9,680 nucleotides of DNA from JAZSNA01 sp045536135. GTDB taxonomy: Bacteria > Pseudomonadota > Alphaproteobacteria > CAAHEQ01 > UBA3637. This document shows, piece by piece, positions 7,002-9,680 of this stretch. The stretch spans positions 1-9,680 of the forward strand of contig JAZSNA010000036.1 in assembly GCA_045536135.1 (NCBI GenBank), read 5' to 3'. The notes under the pieces are model-generated. The model saw nothing but the letters and a program-made list of their open reading frames with translations, made no database searches and was not told the origin of the DNA. Numbering within the stretch: position 1 is the stretch's first letter; each line of letters begins with the position of its first letter. The position numbers were made by a program, and so were the translations under genes.

Positions 7002-8365
7002 TTTATTGTCGTACCTATCCATTTGTTTTGGCTTTTATCCTTATAAACCAAAGGATCATATTTTTCAACTTTTAAATTAAGCCCCTGATGCGTTAATTTA
7101 CCCATAGCGGATAATAAATTTAATTTTGAAACTAATAAATTTCGATTAACTTCCACTAACTGGGTTTGATAAGTCAGGTATTCTTGCTCGGCATTCAAAA
7201 CATCCAAAACCGTTCGACTTCCGACTTCTGATTCACGAATCGTGCCGTCAAGAGCCAGTTTAGAAGCCTCAATTTGAGCTTTAACCGAATCAATGGAAGC
7301 CTTAGTCGCCGTCATAATATCCCAAGCCTCTGTTGTCATTTTAATAACAGCTCTTTTTGTTTCTTGAATTTGAATAAAGGCTTGATCCTGTAATTGTTTT
7401 GCTTGTCGGATTCGGGCATATTCTCCGCCACCTTGATACAGAGGAATAGTTAATTTTGCCCCGACAGAGGCATATTGCCCGTCATAATCGTCTTTGATTT
7501 GAGGAATTGGTTGTTTATGTTGATATCCGAATCCGGCATTTAAGTTTAAAACAGGCATTAAATCACCTTTTCGAATATCTGTGTTGTATTGAGACGATTC
7601 GTAATTATTTTGAGCCAAAATAATCATCGGATTATTTTTTTCGGTTATTTTTAAACAAGTATCCAAGGATTGAGGGATTAGCTTTGATAAATCATTGACT
7701 GCGGTATTCTTTGGTGGTTGAGAACCGACAATTTTGACATAATTGGCAATTGCTGTCTGAACATTTCCTTCGGCGGTAATTCGGTCGGTAATAGCCCCTT
7801 GCAGACGGGCTTTGGCTTGAGCGACATCTGTTTTTGTTAAATCGCCGACCTCGAATCGTTTTTCATAAGATTGTAAATGTCGGCGTAAAACTTGTTCCTG
7901 ATTGATTTGAAGGTCCAAAATAGAACGTTCCTTTTGTAAATCCACATAAGCGACAGCAGCGGATAAAAGGACTTCTTGCTCTGTATTTGTTAAATTCGCC
8001 AAACCGGCCAAAGCAAGCGATTCGGCATATTTAATACTGTTTTGCGTTTTAAACCCTTCAAAAAGATTTTGCGACAAGACAGCACCGGCCTCATACGAAT
8101 CGTTGGTATATTTATCCGGCATGCTTCCGGCCTCACTCGGATAGTCCTTAAATTTTTGTTCGGTATATGTGGCATCTGCCGTTAAAGCAAGGGAAGGACG
8201 CCAAGATGATTTGGCAATAGCGATATTTTCATCGATTGACCGTAAATAAGCTTGTGCGGAAAGCAAGGTTGGATTCGTTTGATATGTTTGCCCTAAAACG
8301 GAAAATAAATCCTCTGCCTTTATACAAAAAGGTAATAAACAGAGTAAGAATGTTGTTTTTTTCAT
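6998..8365 (-). CDS. tolC: TolC-family outer membrane efflux/secretion channel
   Basis: This is a 455-aa outer membrane factor of the TolC family, which trimerises into a beta-barrel plus periplasmic helical tunnel serving type I secretion and RND/MFS efflux. Residues 1-17 look like a signal peptide (MKKTTFLLCLLPFCIKA, cut before ED). The internal duplication typical of the family is visible: FEVGDLTKTDVAQAKARL (171-188) and SEVGSRTVLDVLNAEQEYL (379-397), with matching beta-strand regions SLALTADATYTEQ (58-70) and VLNLNAGFGYQHK (272-284). The ATG at 8365 is preceded by AGAAGGG; an upstream in-frame TTG at 8383 falls at the predicted transcription start, so it is rejected. No export ABC or adaptor gene is adjacent, so the partner cannot be named. 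Its stop overlaps the next gene (ATGA). Confidence 0.92.
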   Translation of the reverse strand: MKKTTFLLCLLPFCIKAEDLFSVLGQTYQTNPTLLSAQAYLRSIDENIAIAKSSWRPSLALTADATYTEQKFKDYPSEAGSMPDKYTNDSYEAGAVLSQNLFEGFKTQNSIKYAESLALAGLANLTNTEQEVLLSAAVAYVDLQKERSILDLQINQEQVLRRHLQSYEKRFEVGDLTKTDVAQAKARLQGAITDRITAEGNVQTAIANYVKIVGSQPPKNTAVNDLSKLIPQSLDTCLKITEKNNPMIILAQNNYESSQYNTDIRKGDLMPVLNLNAGFGYQHKQPIPQIKDDYDGQYASVGAKLTIPLYQGGGEYARIRQAKQLQDQAFIQIQETKRAVIKMTTEAWDIMTATKASIDSVKAQIEASKLALDGTIRESEVGSRTVLDVLNAEQEYLTYQTQLVEVNRNLLVSKLNLLSAMGKLTHQGLNLKVEKYDPLVYKDKSQNKWIGTTIK

Positions 8366-8389
8366 AATTTTTCCCTTCTTCAACCGTTG

Positions 8390-8417
8390 ATTATAAAGAT
8401 TTTAATTTTTTTTTCAA
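8390..8417 (-). promoter_or_regulatory. tolC promoter, sigma-70-like
   Basis: On the minus strand, TTGAAA (8417-8412) and a consensus TATAAT (8395-8390) are separated by 16 A/T-rich bases. Predicted transcription starts near 8383, leaving a leader of under 20 bases before the tolC ATG. It is the only clear promoter seen upstream of the overlapping tolC-to-fabG string, so it may drive the whole set. Confidence 0.75.
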
Positions 8418-8436
8418 GCTTTTTTAAATTTTTTTC

Positions 8437-8465
8437 TTGACGTATTATTTTTTTTTATGTATTTA
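8437..8465 (+). promoter_or_regulatory. tRNA promoter, sigma-70-like
   Basis: TTGACG (8437-8442) is followed after 17 T-rich bases by TATTTA (8460-8465). A start near 8472 would precede tRNA-Cys by about a dozen bases, leaving a short leader for RNase P to remove. The -10 is imperfect; a TATATA at 8464-8469 is an alternative with too long a spacer. Its -35 lies 19 bases from the -35 of the oppositely directed tolC promoter. Confidence 0.55.
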
Positions 8466-8483
8466 TATAAAGAGTTTTCAAAA

Positions 8484-8558
8484 GGCCGGTTGGCAGAATG
8501 GCTTATGCAGAGGACTGCAAATCCTTTTATACTGGTTCGATTCCGGTACCGGCCTCCA
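8484..8558 (+). tRNA. tRNA-Cys (anticodon GCA)
   Basis: A complete cloverleaf of 75 bases including encoded CCA. The acceptor GGCCGGT (8484-8490) pairs perfectly with ACCGGCC (8548-8554). The anticodon loop CTGCAAA carries GCA at 8517-8519 on a 5-bp stem with one G-U pair, and the T arm contains GGTTCGATTCC. The discriminator base is T (8555), as expected for cysteinyl-tRNA synthetase recognition. Confidence 0.97.
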
Positions 8559-8609
8559 AAAAACTTCTTGCATTGTGATTAAAAATAGTGTAAGAATACA
8601 GATATCGAT

Positions 8610-8684
8610 TCTGGCGTAGCTCAGCGGTAGAGCTATCGGCTGTTAACCGATCGGTCGTAGGTTCGAATCCTACCGCCAGAGCCA
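8610..8684 (+). tRNA. tRNA-Asn (anticodon GTT)
   Basis: A complete cloverleaf of 75 bases including encoded CCA. The acceptor TCTGGCG (8610-8616) pairs perfectly with CGCCAGA (8674-8680). The D arm is AGCTCAGCGGTAGAGC, the anticodon stem ATCGG/CCGAT encloses CTGTTAA with GTT at 8642-8644, and the T arm contains GGTTCGAATCC. Discriminator G. It lies 51 bases after tRNA-Cys and is probably on the same precursor. Confidence 0.97.
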
Positions 8685-8689
8685 ATTAG

Positions 8690-8720
8690 AAAAAACACCA
8701 CGGAAATCCGTGGTGTTTTT
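8690..8720 (+). terminator. intrinsic terminator after the tRNA pair
   Basis: The stem CACCACGG (8696-8703) pairs with CCGTGGTG (8708-8715) around a 4-base AAAT loop, followed by TTTTTGTTTT. Six A's precede the stem, so it could also act on the minus strand. It begins six bases after the CCA of tRNA-Asn. Confidence 0.9.
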
Positions 8721-8734
8721 GTTTTATAATATAT

Positions 8735-8764
8735 AAAAAACGGGGGAACTTCCCCCGTTTTTTT
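8735..8764. terminator. bidirectional intrinsic terminator between tRNA-Asn and the cysteine-rich gene
   Basis: CGGGGGA (8741-8747) pairs with TCCCCCG (8751-8757) around a 3-base loop, flanked by six A's on the left and seven T's on the right. This is a strong terminator on either strand. On the plus strand it backs up the hairpin 20 bases earlier; on the minus strand it ends the transcript of the cysteine-rich gene, whose stop codon is at 8832. Confidence 0.9.
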
Positions 8765-8831
8765 GATGTAATAAAATTATTCAACACATTGAAGTAAGCG
8801 AATCATAACAATATCTCTTACGCCAATTCCA

Positions 8832-9680
8832 TTACAAACACTGCCAATTTTCATCAACACAACAACCCGGTTCACCAGTCCATTGTCCCTCGTGACAAAC
8901 AACATTACTTGTTCCATTACAAGTTGCATTAGCCGGACAATCATAACACGACGCAACAGGACCCTTTGCGCCTATACTATCCAACCATTGGTCAGGTTTA
9001 CAACATGCCAATGTATCCGAATTACCCCATCCCATAACTGTACCCGGATCACATTGAATAGCATCTGTCCCATTACATGTGGCGTTATCCGGACAATCCA
9101 AGCATCCGAAAAAGAAGCCCAGGTAAGTAGCATATTGATTTTTATTACAACATAAGTAATCATTCAGATCTACAAACAATGCTTTACCTTCTGGACAAGT
9201 CACTTTTTCATCATTAATCGTTGCATAACATGTCCCACTATCCTCATCACAAGATGTACCCGAAGAACAACAAGTCCGATTATCTTCACTACCACAAATC
9301 CGACCATTAGAACAACAAACGCCATCTATTAATGTGTAATTATTTAGACAAGTGACGGGCGGAACAACCTCTCCCCCCTCGATTGGTGGGTATGGGAATG
9401 TGATATAAACCGCATTGGCATCTTCACATGAATTGGCGGGATCTTCACCATTATATGGTTGGATCTCCGCCATAAAAGCGGTTTTATTGGAACGCAAGGT
9501 TTCACAAACTTCCGGTGTAATACCATCCACAACGATATAAAAACCTTCTGATTCTGTATTCCCTAATCGAGCATAGCTGATGTCAAATTCCGTTTTAACA
9601 CCCAAAGTGGATACATCAGCTTCAACATCTGCCAAGGTCCCATATTCCCGAGTGGCGATTTCATTCATCGCTAAATTCAC
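8832..9680 (-). CDS. cysteine-rich exported protein with type IV pilin-like N-terminal domain, 5'-truncated
   Basis: The frame is open to the window edge; the GTG at 9680 is simply the first codon in view, so the true start, and any signal or prepilin peptide, lies outside. The visible 282 residues fall into two parts. Residues ~1-105 are cysteine-poor with a pilin-like pattern: GFYIVVDGITPEVCETL, then an NG, a second Cys and a strand VYITFPYP, resembling the disulfide-bonded globular domain of type IVb/PilS-like pilins. Residues ~110-282 hold 24 of the 26 cysteines, in CC pairs (VCC, TCC, LCC, ACC, GCC) and two copies of CPxNATCNGT (196-205 and 248-257). Such cysteine density implies disulfide bonding outside the cytoplasm. 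The module somewhat recalls granulin or EGF-like domains, but I do not recognise a named family. It ends upstream of a bidirectional terminator. Role in surface attachment is a guess. Confidence 0.7.
   Translation of the reverse strand: MNLAMNEIATREYGTLADVEADVSTLGVKTEFDISYARLGNTESEGFYIVVDGITPEVCETLRSNKTAFMAEIQPYNGEDPANSCEDANAVYITFPYPPIEGGEVVPPVTCLNNYTLIDGVCCSNGRICGSEDNRTCCSSGTSCDEDSGTCYATINDEKVTCPEGKALFVDLNDYLCCNKNQYATYLGFFFGCLDCPDNATCNGTDAIQCDPGTVMGWGNSDTLACCKPDQWLDSIGAKGPVASCYDCPANATCNGTSNVVCHEGQWTGEPGCCVDENWQCL
8914..9098 (-). repeat. tandem coding repeat (about 52 codons) in the cysteine-rich gene
   Basis: A 29-base segment at 8914-8942 recurs at 9070-9098 with 25 of 29 bases identical, 156 bases (52 codons) apart. 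Both encode DCPxNATCNG. The repeat continues at protein level: each copy is followed by a Cys, a variable linker and a CC pair with an aromatic W a few residues on (ACCKPDQW and GCCVDENW). The second copy is shorter and ends at the stop codon. This indicates duplication of a small disulfide module. Confidence 0.7.

Noticed and set aside
8366..8383. TTG start for tolC at 8383
   Set aside because: It coincides with the predicted transcription start, and the ATG at 8365 has AGAAGGG before it and begins a proper signal peptide.
8568..8596. Possible second promoter (TTGCAT, 17 bases, TAAGAA) between the two tRNAs
   Set aside because: The -10 matches poorly and the start would fall within a few bases of tRNA-Asn; a shared precursor from the upstream promoter is simpler.
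8437..8619. Plus-strand 60-codon reading frame across the promoter and tRNA-Cys
   Set aside because: It runs through a complete tRNA and its promoter and ends in the tRNA-Asn acceptor region; the peptide has no recognisable features.
8914..9098. CRISPR-like or mobile direct repeats
   Set aside because: Only two copies, 156 bases apart and in the same codon frame, encoding a duplicated protein module; no array or inverted ends.
8883..9155. Plus-strand 90-codon reading frame opposite the cysteine-rich gene
   Set aside because: Its apparent cysteine and threonine richness mirrors the repetitive codons of the opposite strand, and there is no ribosome binding site or terminator logic for it.

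Overview
The window (about 40% G+C by eye) fits a low-GC alphaproteobacterium, perhaps one of the host-associated gut lineages. The main clue is a small gene that starts like PopZ/DUF2497 and overlaps the end of a TolC-family gene; tolC-popZ is a familiar alphaproteobacterial neighbourhood. Both tRNAs encode their 3' CCA. The species assignment is inference.

Layout. (1) Positions 1-1340, plus strand: the 3' part of a SpoIIE/RsbU-type PP2C phosphatase, followed with no gap by rsmE (16S rRNA m3U1498 methyltransferase). (2) Positions 1337-8365, minus strand: a tightly packed series in transcription order tolC, popZ-like mini-gene, pta, ackA, fabD, fabG, acpP, fabF. Four junctions overlap (tolC/popZ-like, popZ-like/pta, ackA/fabD, fabD/fabG), and fabF meets rsmE head-on with overlapping stop codons. 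(3) Positions 8366-8483: an AT-rich divergent promoter region. (4) Positions 8484-8764, plus strand: tRNA-Cys(GCA), tRNA-Asn(GTT) and two consecutive hairpin terminators. (5) Positions 8832-9680, minus strand: the 3' part of a cysteine-rich exported protein with a type IV pilin-like front domain, running off the right edge. No stretch over 300 bases lacks a gene.

How it works together. Pta and AckA interconvert acetyl-CoA, acetyl phosphate and acetate. FabD, FabG, AcpP and FabF are the malonyl loader, ketoreductase, acyl carrier and elongating condensing enzyme of type II fatty acid synthesis. Joining these two sets in one overlapping gene string puts overflow/energy metabolism and membrane synthesis, both drawing on acetyl-CoA, under shared transcription. 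acpP appears to be insulated: a near-consensus extended -10 promoter lies just after fabG, and a terminator-like hairpin lies between acpP and fabF. This would give extra acyl carrier protein relative to its partners.

The least ordinary items are the PopZ-like mini-protein that lacks the family's C-terminal domain, the pta-ackA-fab linkage, the acpP promoter/attenuator pair, and the cysteine-rich pilin-like protein with CPxNATCNGT repeats. I see no CRISPR array, insertion sequence, phage gene or clear defence system.
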